Below the pieces are notes generated by a model. That model was not told where the DNA came from, ran no database searches, and was given only the letters and a program-made list of their open reading frames with translations. A DNA stretch of 5,719 bases from Bacteriovoracaceae bacterium UBA1018. Its GTDB lineage: Bacteria; Bdellovibrionota; UBA1018. Position numbers and translations under genes: made by a program. This document shows, piece by piece, positions 1-5,661 of the stretch; positions within the stretch are counted from its first letter, which is position 1, and every line of letters starts with the position of its first letter. The DNA is taken from positions 4,442-10,160 of the forward strand of contig DBAE01000222.1 of the NCBI GenBank assembly GCA_002291495.1, in the 5' to 3' direction.

Positions 1-392
1 CCCATGTACACTTCTTGTTCTTTAATGTCGCGAATGTTGCGAGTACCCGCTTCCTCATCCACATCATAAACCACGAGTCGAACTGTGATTTTCAATGGAG
101 CAGCGAACGTCATTCCGCGCTGTCTACACTCACCTACATCATACTTAGGTTTTTCGAGCGTATAGCTTTCAAACTCTAATGAAGCAGTTTTGTTGAAATC
201 TTCAATCGGGAAAACCGATTTAAAGACAGACTGAAGTCCAATACTTTCTCTCTTAGATGGTTGGACTTCCGCTTGCAGAAACTTCTCATACGACTTCCGT
301 TGGAGTTCGATGAGATTCGGAATCTCCACAGGCGTAGCGATCTTTGAGAAATCCTTTCGGATTCGGCGATTCTCCGAAAAAAGAGAGGTCAT
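1..392 (-). CDS. rpoB: DNA-directed RNA polymerase subunit beta, N-terminal part (partial at left edge)
   Basis: This is the beginning of the beta subunit of RNA polymerase, which with beta-prime forms the catalytic cleft. I translated it by hand from the ATG at 390-392, which gives 130 full codons before the window ends, about a tenth of the normal protein of about 1,350 residues. Family hallmarks visible are the segment [16 protein letters not shown] (residues 24-39), SVFPIEDF (59-66), [16 protein letters not shown] (81-96), and [12 protein letters not shown] (120-131, the last codon cut), all in the expected order for the N-terminal protrusion/lobe region. The start is fixed by AAGGAG at 398-403, five bases upstream. 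It lies 216 nt downstream of rplL, the usual rplL-rpoB arrangement. The wording of these motifs resembles Deltaproteobacteria-type RpoB. No frameshift is seen. Confidence 0.97.
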   Translation of the reverse strand, partial: MTSLFSENRRIRKDFSKIATPVEIPNLIELQRKSYEKFLQAEVQPSKRESIGLQSVFKSVFPIEDFNKTASLEFESYTLEKPKYDVGECRQRGMTFAAPLKITVRLVVYDVDEEAGTRNIRDIKEQEVYM

Positions 393-608
393 GCTGACTC
401 CTTACGAGTGAATAAAAGCGAGTAACTGGGATAGAAAGTGCACTGAAAGTACGCACTTGCCTTCACAAATGTAAAATAAAGATAAAAAATGTTCCGCAAC
501 CGCGCCTATCCTACTCATTTTCAGAAAGAAAACAAGAGGGATAGTGCGGTGCGGAGTATCGTCTATAAACGATGAACCAGAAGGTCAGAAAAGACGGAAA
601 TAGGTCGA
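393..608 (-). other. rplL-rpoB intergenic leader (216 nt)
   Basis: This is the longest untranslated stretch inside the ribosomal protein/rpo cluster. In Escherichia coli the equivalent gap holds a partial terminator and an RNase III site that set the ratio of rplL to rpoB transcripts. Here the minus-strand RNA can form a 6-bp hairpin with arms 436-441 and 453-458 and an 11-nt loop, and a weak 5-bp hairpin with arms 559-563 and 570-574. Neither is followed by a U tract, so no classic terminator is present. I found no promoter that matches sigma-70 well. A processing or attenuation role is inference from position only. Confidence 0.4.
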
Positions 609-989
609 TTACTTAATTTCGACTTTTGCGCCTTCAGCTTCAAGTTTCTTTCTAATTTCGTCAGCGTCAGCCTTAGCAACACCTTCTTTAAGTGGCTTTG
701 GCGCGCCTTCAACGAGGTCTTTAGCTTCTTTCAAGCCCAAGCCTGTGATTTCGCGAACAACTTTGATCACGTTGATTTTCTTGTCGCCTGCAGCAGCAAG
801 AACAACTGTGAACTCAGTTTTAGCTTCAGCAGCTGGAGCTGCGCCGCCAGCGCCTGGAGCAGCCATAGCTACTGGAGCTGCTGCGGAGACGCCGAATTTG
901 GTTTCAAGTTCTTTCACGAGCTGGGAAAGCTCGAGAACGGACATATTTTCGATAAAGGAAACAACGTTTTCCTTTGTAATTGCTGACAT
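609..989 (-). CDS. rplL: 50S ribosomal protein L7/L12
   Basis: L7/L12 forms the flexible stalk of the 50S subunit, bound as dimers to L10, and recruits and stimulates the translational GTPases EF-Tu, EF-G and IF2. The 126-residue product has the usual three parts: an N-terminal dimerisation helix region (about 1-33, including [17 protein letters not shown]), an Ala/Pro/Gly-rich hinge (about 36-56), and the C-terminal globular domain (about 57-126), with the factor-binding stretch [20 protein letters not shown] at 71-90 and the ending [10 protein letters not shown]. The ATG at 987-989 is preceded by GAAGAGG about seven bases away. It follows rplJ by 136 nt, a rather long gap, and precedes rpoB. 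Nothing is missing from the protein. Confidence 0.98.
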   Translation of the reverse strand: MSAITKENVVSFIENMSVLELSQLVKELETKFGVSAAAPVAMAAPGAGGAAPAAEAKTEFTVVLAAAGDKKINVIKVVREITGLGLKEAKDLVEGAPKPLKEGVAKADADEIRKKLEAEGAKVEIK

Positions 990-1125
990 GGTTATACCTC
1001 TTCCATTGTACTAAGCCCTTTAATCATTCGTGATTCCAAGGCGTTGGTCCTTCTGGTTTTTCGGACCCGGTTGCTAATGAGCCTCGTGCCCACTAGTCGA
1101 ATTGAATGTCTTTAGCGCAGCATCG
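990..1125 (-). other. rplJ-rplL intergenic spacer with small hairpin
   Basis: This 136-nt spacer separates the L10 and L7/L12 genes. The minus-strand RNA can form a 5-bp GC-rich hairpin, GGUCC/GGACC, with arms 1046-1050 and 1063-1067 and a 12-nt loop. Beside it lies a short CCAA/UUGG pairing (1036-1039 with 1044-1047) that shares bases with the first and so would be an alternative fold. No terminator is visible. L7/L12 is made in excess over L10, so a structured spacer that gives rplL independent translation is plausible, but this is inference. Confidence 0.3.
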
Positions 1126-1665
1126 TTACGCTTCAGGATTCGCCTTCTTCTTTTCGATGGCAGACAATACAGTAACCAAGCCACGTGGTACTGCCGCTAA
1201 CACACCGACAAAACTGGTGATTGGAGCATTAAGAGTTCCCAAGAATGTAGCGACCATGACTTCTTTCGAAGGTAATTTCGCTAGTTGCTCAATGCCGGCG
1301 GCTTCAAGCTTTTTGGTACCCATTAAGCTGTCTTTCAGCTTAAGTGCTTCATTATCTACAGAAAACTTGTGGATGATCTTAGCAGCAGCTGCTGGATCAC
1401 CGTAAGCAAAAGCAACGAGGGTTGGCCCTACCAAATCATCCATAACGGACTTGGCCTCAGCACCCATTGCGCCGTCTTTCGTGAGAAGACGAGCGACGTT
1501 GTTCTTCAAAACTTTTACTTCTGTCTTTTGTGCTCTGAGCTGTCTACGAAGATCGTCCGCTTGATTAGCAGTAAGTCCTTTGTAGTCCGCAAAGAGAGCG
1601 ACTTGAGCCTTAGAAAATTTGTCTTTTAGCGATTCAGCGAGTTCGCTTTTGCCTGTTCTATTCAT
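1126..1665 (-). CDS. rplJ: 50S ribosomal protein L10
   Basis: L10 anchors the L7/L12 dimers to 23S rRNA at the base of the stalk. With L7/L12 it is also the usual autoregulator of this transcript. The protein has 179 residues, slightly longer than the 165 of E. coli. The N-terminal rRNA-binding domain shows ALFADYKGLTANQADDLR (23-40), then KVLKNNVARL (51-60) and LVGPTLVAFAYGDPAAAAK (78-96). The middle holds LPSKEVMVATFLGTLNAP (131-148), and the C-terminal part, GLVTVLSAIEKKK (162-174), is the helix that carries L7/L12 dimers. The start ATG (1663-1665) has AAGAGGU at 1671-1677 at good spacing. It follows rplA by 56 nt and precedes rplL by 136 nt. I see no defect. Confidence 0.97.
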   Translation of the reverse strand: MNRTGKSELAESLKDKFSKAQVALFADYKGLTANQADDLRRQLRAQKTEVKVLKNNVARLLTKDGAMGAEAKSVMDDLVGPTLVAFAYGDPAAAAKIIHKFSVDNEALKLKDSLMGTKKLEAAGIEQLAKLPSKEVMVATFLGTLNAPITSFVGVLAAVPRGLVTVLSAIEKKKANPEA

Positions 1666-1721
1666 GATTGACCTCTTAAATGATCGTTATTAGGGCGATT
1701 CTGCAGTCTCTATCGCTTAGA
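1666..1721 (-). promoter_or_regulatory. Candidate L10 leader (rplJ autoregulatory RNA)
   Basis: The 56-nt gap upstream of rplJ is where the L10(L12)4 operator lies in many bacteria. The minus-strand RNA contains GCGAU (1712-1716) and AUCGC (1695-1699), which pair around the loop AGAGACUGCAGA. That loop resembles the AGAC-nGCAG element I recall from L10 leaders. A competing helix pairs AUCG (1696-1699) with CGAU (1683-1686), so the two folds exclude each other. The rplJ ribosome binding site lies just downstream. The element is shorter than known L10 leaders, so this is a moderate-to-low-confidence inference. Confidence 0.35.
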
Positions 1722-2456
1722 TTAGCCGCCACCTACTGCTGTCAGCACATCCATTGGATCCATTGGCAAGCCAGGACTCATGGTTGTGGAGAGAGTAACG
1801 TTCTTCAAATAAGTGCCCTTGCTGGTTGGAGGCTTAGCTTTGATTAACGCAGACGCCAATGCAACAAAGTTCTCTTTTAGCTTTTGGGAACCGAATGACT
1901 TTTTACCAATGATTGCATGTACAATCCCGGTCTTTTCAGTTCTGTACTCAATCTTACCCAGCTTTTGCTCCTTAACCGCTTTGGCAACGTCAAAAGTGAC
2001 AGTTCCCAATTTTGGATTAGGCATCAAACCGCGTGGCCCGAGGATCTTACCGATCTTAGAAACCGCAACCATCATATCTGGAGTTGCGATCATCTTGTCG
2101 AATTCCATCCAACCGCCAGCAATACGCTCGATGAGGTCATCAGCGCCAACTACGTCTGCACCAGAAGCTTCGGCTTCACGGGCTTTATCACCCTTAGCGA
2201 GAACAGCAATGCGAACGGTTTTGCCAATACCATGAGGAAGAACAATTGCGCCGCGGACCATTTGATCAGCGTGCTTTGGATCCACTCCGAGATTGAAGGA
2301 CACATCGACGGACTCGTCGAATTTAGCGAATGCTACTTCTGGAAGAAAAGTGAACGCCTCATCAATATTGAAACGTTTGCCTGGCTGAATCTTAGCCACT
2401 GCATTTGCGTACTTCTTCCCTTGATTACCGACTTTTTGTTTTTTGGCCTCAGCCAT
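1722..2456 (-). CDS. rplA: 50S ribosomal protein L1
   Basis: L1 binds 23S rRNA to form the mobile L1 stalk that helps deacylated tRNA leave the E site. It is also a translational repressor that binds a copy of its rRNA site on mRNA. The 244-residue protein (E. coli 234) begins with a short basic tail, then domain I with KFDESVDVSFNLGVDPKHAD (45-64) and QMVRGAIVLPHGIGK (65-79). Domain II includes the family signature SKIGKILGPRGLMPNPKLGT (133-152), and domain I is completed by YLKNVTLSTTMSPGL (216-230). The last residues end in VGGG. The ATG at 2454-2456 has a perfect GGAGG (2463-2467) six bases upstream. A putative L1-binding hairpin ends right at this ribosome binding site. It follows rplK by 58 nt, as usual. 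Confidence 0.98.
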   Translation of the reverse strand: MAEAKKQKVGNQGKKYANAVAKIQPGKRFNIDEAFTFLPEVAFAKFDESVDVSFNLGVDPKHADQMVRGAIVLPHGIGKTVRIAVLAKGDKAREAEASGADVVGADDLIERIAGGWMEFDKMIATPDMMVAVSKIGKILGPRGLMPNPKLGTVTFDVAKAVKEQKLGKIEYRTEKTGIVHAIIGKKSFGSQKLKENFVALASALIKAKPPTSKGTYLKNVTLSTTMSPGLPMDPMDVLTAVGGG

Positions 2457-2462
2457 GAAATA

Positions 2463-2496
2463 CCTCCGTGGTTCAAACGCTCTGACGAGCTCCCAC
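2463..2496 (-). promoter_or_regulatory. Candidate L1 autoregulatory operator overlapping the rplA ribosome binding region
   Basis: In the minus-strand RNA of the rplK-rplA gap, GUGG (2493-2496) pairs with CCAC (2468-2471) and GCUC (2487-2490) pairs with GAGC (2479-2482) around a GUCA loop. Between the two helices lie GA on the 5' side and GUUUGAA on the 3' side. This is the layout of the L1 target in 23S rRNA helices 76-77, where I recall GUGGGAG on one strand and a UUGAA...CCAC stretch on the other, and of known L1 mRNA sites. The GGAGG of rplA (2463-2467) directly abuts the helix, so bound L1 would block ribosome entry. The structure is seen in the sequence; its regulatory role is inference from family knowledge. 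Confidence 0.7.
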
Positions 2497-2514
2497 TTTA
2501 ATTATGAAAAAAAA

Positions 2515-2940
2515 TTAATCGACTACTGTAATACCTGCACTTCGAGCAGTGCCTGCGATCGTACGCATAGCTGCTTCAACGCTGCCAGCATTAAGATCTG
2601 GCATCTTAAGTTTGGCAATTTCTTCTACTTGTTTTTGGGTAACTTTACCGACTTTATTCTTATTTGGTTCGCCGCTACCTTTTTCGATCTTAGCTGCCTT
2701 CAATAAGAGCACCGCTGCTGGAGGGGTCTTTGTAATAAAGGTGAAGGAGCGATCGGAATAAACTGTAATAATTACAGGAATAACGACGCCTTTTTGATCC
2801 TGGGTCTTAGCATTAAAAGCCTTACAGAACTCCATGATGTTAACGCCACGTTGACCGAGCGCCGGACCAACTGGAGGCGCTGGATTAGCTTGACCACCAG
2901 GAATTTGTAACTTGATCTGACCAGTAACTTTCTTTGCCAT
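2515..2940 (-). CDS. rplK: 50S ribosomal protein L11
   Basis: L11 binds the GTPase-associated region of 23S rRNA at the base of the L7/L12 stalk. It takes part in factor binding and in the stringent response through RelA, and forms the thiostrepton site with rRNA. The protein has 141 residues, close to the E. coli length of 142. The N-terminal domain shows [20 protein letters not shown] (10-29) with the Pro22-Pro23 pair of the thiostrepton-contact region, then [15 protein letters not shown] (32-46). The C-terminal rRNA-binding domain includes [13 protein letters not shown] (71-83), KMPDLNA (112-118) and [14 protein letters not shown] (124-137). The ATG at 2938-2940 is preceded by AGAAGGG (2946-2952). 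It lies 118 nt after nusG and 58 nt before rplA. No anomaly is seen. Confidence 0.98.
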   Translation of the reverse strand: MAKKVTGQIKLQIPGGQANPAPPVGPALGQRGVNIMEFCKAFNAKTQDQKGVVIPVIITVYSDRSFTFITKTPPAAVLLLKAAKIEKGSGEPNKNKVGKVTQKQVEEIAKLKMPDLNAGSVEAAMRTIAGTARSAGITVVD

Positions 2941-3016
2941 AAAAACCCTTCTATCTTTACCGAACTACCTGTCTACGTGGGGAGTTTGCTTTATGGGCGC
3001 AACTACTACACAAGCG

Positions 3017-3043
3017 GAACACGATTCATTCTGAGTCGCGTCC
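3017..3043 (-). other. Stem-loop in the nusG-rplK gap
   Basis: The minus-strand RNA forms a 12-position stem with arms 3032-3043 and 3017-3028 and a three-base GAA loop. It has nine Watson-Crick pairs, two G-U pairs and one A-C mismatch at 3025/3035. It begins 15 nt after the nusG stop codon and sits in the 118-nt leader of rplK. No U tract follows, so it does not look like a simple intrinsic terminator. A processing site or a 3' end stabiliser is possible. Confidence 0.4.
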
Positions 3044-3058
3044 TAATAACACAGGATA

Positions 3059-3652
3059 TTAAATCTTTTCAACCTGAATAAAATCCAGTTCGACCGGAGT
3101 CGAGCGACCAAAGATGCTAACCAGCACTTTGACCTTACCTTTGTCCGGATTTACATCTTCTACAACACCACTAAAGTTCGCGAACGGTCCATCCACCACT
3201 CGCACATTCTCTCCTTCATTAAAGGAAATTCTTGGACGAGGCTTAACTTGACCTTCAGCAATCCGATTAGTCATTTTTTGGACTTCGGACTCTGGTACAG
3301 GCACTGGTTTCAGGCGGTCGCCAACAAAACCAGTTACTTTTGGCGTATCTTTAACAATGTGCCAAGTTTCCTCGTTTAAAATCATCTTTACTAGAATGTA
3401 GCCGGGAAAGAAACGTCTCTTAGTCGTCTTCTTTTGTCCCTTAACGAGCTCAACTACGTTCTCTTCAGGAACGATTACTTCTGAAAAGAAAGGATCTTTC
3501 TTTAAAGACTTAATACGCTCTTCTAATGCTAACTTTGCTTTATTTTCAAAGCCAGAATAGGTGTGAACCACGTACCATGACATCTCTCCAGCGGGAGAGC
3601 TTCCGGTTGTACCGGTCATCGACTCTGTGTTTTCTACCTTGTTATCAGTCAC
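3059..3652 (-). CDS. nusG: Transcription termination/antitermination factor NusG
   Basis: NusG binds RNA polymerase, raises its processivity, and links it to Rho or to ribosomal protein S10. The 197-residue product has an unconserved Ser/Thr-rich N-terminal tail (1-23). This is followed by the NGN domain (about 25-115: SWYVVHTYSGFENKAKLALE, then KRRFFPGYILVKM) and the C-terminal KOW domain (about 146-197: NVRVVDGPFANFSGVVEDV, then SIFGRSTPVELDFIQVEKI). The start is GTG at 3650-3652, chosen because AGGAG at 3658-3662 lies five bases upstream; in-frame ATGs at codons 12 and 24 have no such site. The tail makes it about 16 residues longer than E. coli NusG (181). It follows secE by 37 nt, the classical secE-nusG pair. 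Confidence 0.97.
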   Translation of the reverse strand: MTDNKVENTESMTGTTGSSPAGEMSWYVVHTYSGFENKAKLALEERIKSLKKDPFFSEVIVPEENVVELVKGQKKTTKRRFFPGYILVKMILNEETWHIVKDTPKVTGFVGDRLKPVPVPESEVQKMTNRIAEGQVKPRPRISFNEGENVRVVDGPFANFSGVVEDVNPDKGKVKVLVSIFGRSTPVELDFIQVEKI

Positions 3653-3662
3653 ACCGACTCCT
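3653..3662 (-). promoter_or_regulatory. Ribosome binding site that fixes the nusG GTG start
   Basis: AGGAG (3658-3662 on the minus strand) is followed by the five-base spacer UCGGU and then GTG. This spacing is ideal, and it supports the GTG over the internal ATG codons 11 and 23 codons further in. Confidence 0.8.
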
Positions 3663-3689
3663 CTCTACTCTTCGATCCTTAAAGACGCT

Positions 3690-4064
3690 CTATAGGATCC
3701 ACTGAACTAACTTCGTCCAGCTGTAATCCAAGAGACCCAAAATCATCCCTGAAATTAAAACCATAATAATCACAATCAAAGTGGCGGAAGCAGTTTCTTT
3801 CGGGAGCGGCCACGTGACTCTCATCAATTCCGTGACGGCCTCATTCATAAACTGATTGGCCTGATTGTTTTTATACAAAACTAAGAAAACTGCGCCAAAG
3901 GCCAAAAATGCGAATCCACGAATATAGAGGTCAAGATGTCTGACATGTGCCTCTAAATCGTAGGTACCCGTAATTTTGAGAGAGATGGCAAAAGTGAGAT
4001 ATCCTACTAATGCTGCTACAGCAAGGTAACTTCCAATTACCCACTTCTGATACTGACTTTCCAT
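3690..4064 (-). CDS. secE: Preprotein translocase subunit SecE
   Basis: SecE is the clamp subunit of the SecYEG channel in the inner membrane and stabilises SecY. The 124-residue product has three predicted membrane helices: about 8-29 (WVIGSYLAVAALVGYLTFAI), 47-64 (LYIRGFAFLAFGAVFLVL) and 94-114 (ATLIVIIMVLISGMILGLL). This is the long three-helix form known from E. coli (127 residues), in contrast to the about 60-residue single-helix form of many bacteria. The conserved SecE core ELMRVTWPLPKET (79-91) lies just before the last helix, as expected. The ATG at 4062-4064 has only a weak purine-rich sequence (GAGAGAAAG) upstream. It lies 44 nt after tRNA-Trp and 37 nt before nusG, so it is probably on the same transcript as both. 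Confidence 0.96.
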   Translation of the reverse strand: MESQYQKWVIGSYLAVAALVGYLTFAISLKITGTYDLEAHVRHLDLYIRGFAFLAFGAVFLVLYKNNQANQFMNEAVTELMRVTWPLPKETASATLIVIIMVLISGMILGLLDYSWTKLVQWIL

Positions 4065-4108
4065 AGTGTCGCTTTCTCTCTACCTGTTCTACTAGCTTCG
4101 TTCGTTTT

Positions 4109-4185
4109 TGGCAGGCCAGGAGGGACTCGAACCCACAACACACGGATTTGGAATCCGTTGCTCTAGCCATTGGAGCTACTGGCCT
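4109..4185 (-). tRNA. tRNA-Trp (anticodon CCA)
   Basis: A full cloverleaf of 77 nt can be drawn on the minus strand. It has the acceptor stem AGGCCAG/CUGGCCU, a D stem GCUC/GAGC, the anticodon stem ACGGA/UCCGU with loop UUCCAAA, a 5-nt variable loop, a T arm with loop UUCGAGU, discriminator G and an encoded CCA end. The anticodon CCA (4149-4151) reads the Trp codon UGG. The T stem GUGGG/CCCUC has one U-U mismatch in its second pair (4135 and 4121). It sits between tuf and secE, as in several proteobacterial groups, and was probably cut from a longer transcript that includes secE. Confidence 0.97.
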
Positions 4186-4349
4186 AAAACCGGGACATTT
4201 ATCAGCCTTCTATCTCTCACGAGATAACGGCTCTTTGATAAGTGCCTCAAAATTTTTTCTTTTACTACCTGGTCATTCCGGCTCAAACAATCCGTTTTCC
4301 GCCGTGAATACCTACAAACAAACTACAAAACCTACCTTAGATTCCAAAC
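4186..4349 (-). other. tuf-tRNA-Trp gap, distal part
   Basis: This stretch between the post-tuf hairpin and tRNA-Trp holds no open reading frame I can support on either strand. If tRNA-Trp and secE have a promoter of their own it should be here. The best sigma-70-like pair I find is TTGAGG with a 17-nt spacer and TTATCT, which is poor at -10. GATAAA just before the tRNA is a fair -10 with no matching -35. The only clear structure is the perfect inverted repeat at 4211-4226. Confidence 0.3.
4211..4226 (-). repeat. Perfect 6-bp inverted repeat with GUGA loop upstream of tRNA-Trp
   Basis: TATCTC and GAGATA flank the four bases GTGA on the minus strand. As RNA this is a 6-bp hairpin with a GNRA-type tetraloop. 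As DNA it is a 16-bp imperfect palindrome. It lies 25 nt before the tRNA-Trp 5' end. It could be an operator, a processing element or chance. Confidence 0.35.
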
Positions 4350-4383
4350 GAGGGGAATACTCGTTGAAGCGAGCATTCCCCTC
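4350..4383 (-). terminator. Strong hairpin after tuf, possible (partial) terminator
   Basis: The minus-strand RNA forms a 14-bp stem, GAGGGGAAUGCUCG with its complement, around the loop CUUCAA (arms 4370-4383 and 4350-4363). One pair is G-U in the minus-strand RNA but would be an A-C mismatch in plus-strand RNA, so the element works best in the tuf transcript. It begins 24 nt after the tuf stop. Only GUUUGG follows, a weak U tract, so it may be a partial terminator, an RNase target or a 3' end stabiliser that keeps tuf mRNA more abundant than the downstream genes. Confidence 0.55.
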
Positions 4384-4407
4384 TCCGGAAACCATCAATA
4401 CTATCGA

Positions 4408-5598
4408 TTACTCGATAATTTCAGCGACGACGCCTGCACCTACGGTACGGCCGCCTTCACGAATAGCGAAGCGAAGCTCTTTTTCCATTGCGATAGGAGT
4501 AATGAGTTCAACTTCCATTTGAATATTGTCGCCAGGCATAACCATTTCTACGTTAGCTGGAAGAGTAACAACTCCGGTCACGTCTGTAGTTCTGAAGTAG
4601 AACTGTGGACGGTAACCTTTAAAGAATGGAGTGTGACGTCCGCCTTCTTCTTTCGTAAGAATATATGCAGAGCCTTTGAACTTTTTGTGCGGGGTAACAG
4701 ATCCGACGTGAGCGAGAACTTGGCCGCGCTCAACTTCTTCTTTCTTAGTACCACGGAGAAGCGCGCCGATGTTATCGCCAGCCTCACCTTGATCCAAGAG
4801 TTTACGGAACATTTCAACGCCGGTAACAACAGTTTTTGTTGTTGGGCGAAGGCCGATGATTTCAATTTCTTCACCGACTTTGATTACGCCGCGCTCAACA
4901 CGTCCAGTAACAACAGTTCCACGACCAGAGATCGAGAACACGTCTTCAACTGGCATCAAGAAAGGCTTATCTTTTTCACGCTTAGGTTGTGGGATGTAAG
5001 CATCGACTTGATCCATCAATTTCAAGATGGCTAGCTCACCCAATTCACCAGCATCACCTTCCATAGCTTTCAAAGCAGATCCTTTGATCACTGGAATTTT
5101 GTCGCCAGGGAATTGATAGGAGCTAAGAAGTTCGCGAACTTCCATCTCAACGAGCTCAAGAAGCTCTGGATCATCAACCATGTCGCATTTGTTTAAGAAA
5201 ACAACGAGAGCTGGAACACCAACTTGGCGAGCCAAGAGGATGTGTTCACGAGTTTGTGGCATTGGGCCGTCAGCAGCGGAAACAACAAGAATTGCTCCGT
5301 CCATCTGAGCAGCACCAGTGATCATGTTTTTAACATAGTCAGCGTGGCCTGGGCAGTCCACGTGTGCATAGTGGCGCTTGTCAGTTTGATACTCAACGTG
5401 AGTAGTATTAATAGTAATACCACGCTCTTTTTCTTCAGGAGCGTTATCAATTTGGTCATACGCGCGAGCTTGTGCGAATCCTTTTTTAGCAAGCACAGTT
5501 GTGATTGCAGCGGTCAACGTGGTCTTACCATGGTCAACGTGACCAATGGTGCCGATGTTGCAGTGGGGTTTACTACGATCAAATTTCTCTTTCGACAT
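4408..5598 (-). CDS. tuf: Elongation factor Tu
   Basis: EF-Tu is the GTPase that carries aminoacyl-tRNA to the ribosomal A site. All 396 residues are present. The GTPase domain (about 1-200) shows the P-loop GHVDHGKT (19-26), switch I RGITINT (59-65), DCPGH (81-85) with the catalytic His85, NKCD (136-139) and the SAL motif (174-176). Domain II (about 210-300) includes [20 protein letters not shown] (216-235), and domain III (about 305-396) shows [19 protein letters not shown] (319-337) and the C-terminal [12 protein letters not shown]. The ATG at 5596-5598 has GGAGG ten bases upstream (5609-5613), plus AGAAGG close to the ATG. It lies 63 nt after tRNA-Thr, recalling thrT-tufB of E. coli, and 222 nt before tRNA-Trp. 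Whether a second tuf copy exists cannot be judged here. Confidence 0.99.
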   Translation of the reverse strand: MSKEKFDRSKPHCNIGTIGHVDHGKTTLTAAITTVLAKKGFAQARAYDQIDNAPEEKERGITINTTHVEYQTDKRHYAHVDCPGHADYVKNMITGAAQMDGAILVVSAADGPMPQTREHILLARQVGVPALVVFLNKCDMVDDPELLELVEMEVRELLSSYQFPGDKIPVIKGSALKAMEGDAGELGELAILKLMDQVDAYIPQPKREKDKPFLMPVEDVFSISGRGTVVTGRVERGVIKVGEEIEIIGLRPTTKTVVTGVEMFRKLLDQGEAGDNIGALLRGTKKEEVERGQVLAHVGSVTPHKKFKGSAYILTKEEGGRHTPFFKGYRPQFYFRTTDVTGVVTLPANVEMVMPGDNIQMEVELITPIAMEKELRFAIREGGRTVGAGVVAEIIE

Positions 5599-5633
5599 AC
5601 CTTCTAGGCCTCCGAGTGTTTGGTTAGGTTTTT

Positions 5634-5651
5634 ACCGGACCTACAACCGGT
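5634..5651 (-). other. Small hairpin between tRNA-Thr and tuf
   Basis: ACCGG and CCGGU pair in the minus-strand RNA (arms 5647-5651 and 5634-5638) around an 8-nt loop, in the 63-nt spacer between the tRNA 3' end and tuf. The stem is short, and a function in processing the tRNA-tuf transcript is only a guess. Confidence 0.2.
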
Positions 5652-5661
5652 GATTAAAAAC

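Noticed and set aside
481..500. T-rich run after GTTGCGGAAC in the rplL-rpoB gap as a rho-independent terminator
   Set aside because: Only a 3-bp stem can form directly before the T run, too weak for an intrinsic terminator.
450..505. Possible promoter TTGCGG ... TTTTAC before rpoB
   Set aside because: The -10 matches the consensus in only about half its positions, and the AT-rich stretch makes chance matches likely.
1004..1009. TACAAT-like -10 box upstream of rplL on the minus strand
   Set aside because: No acceptable -35 hexamer lies 16-18 nt upstream (the 17-nt position reads TCACGA), and the start would fall inside the rplL ribosome binding site.
1813..2501. Long plus-strand open frames opposite rplA, and likewise opposite rplL, rplJ, rplK and tuf
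   Set aside because: They lie antisense to strongly conserved genes, have no recognisable domains, and are explained by the codon bias of the real genes.
3931..4170. Minus-strand open frame overlapping tRNA-Trp and the start of secE
   Set aside because: It runs through the tRNA and reads secE in the wrong frame; it is a shadow frame.
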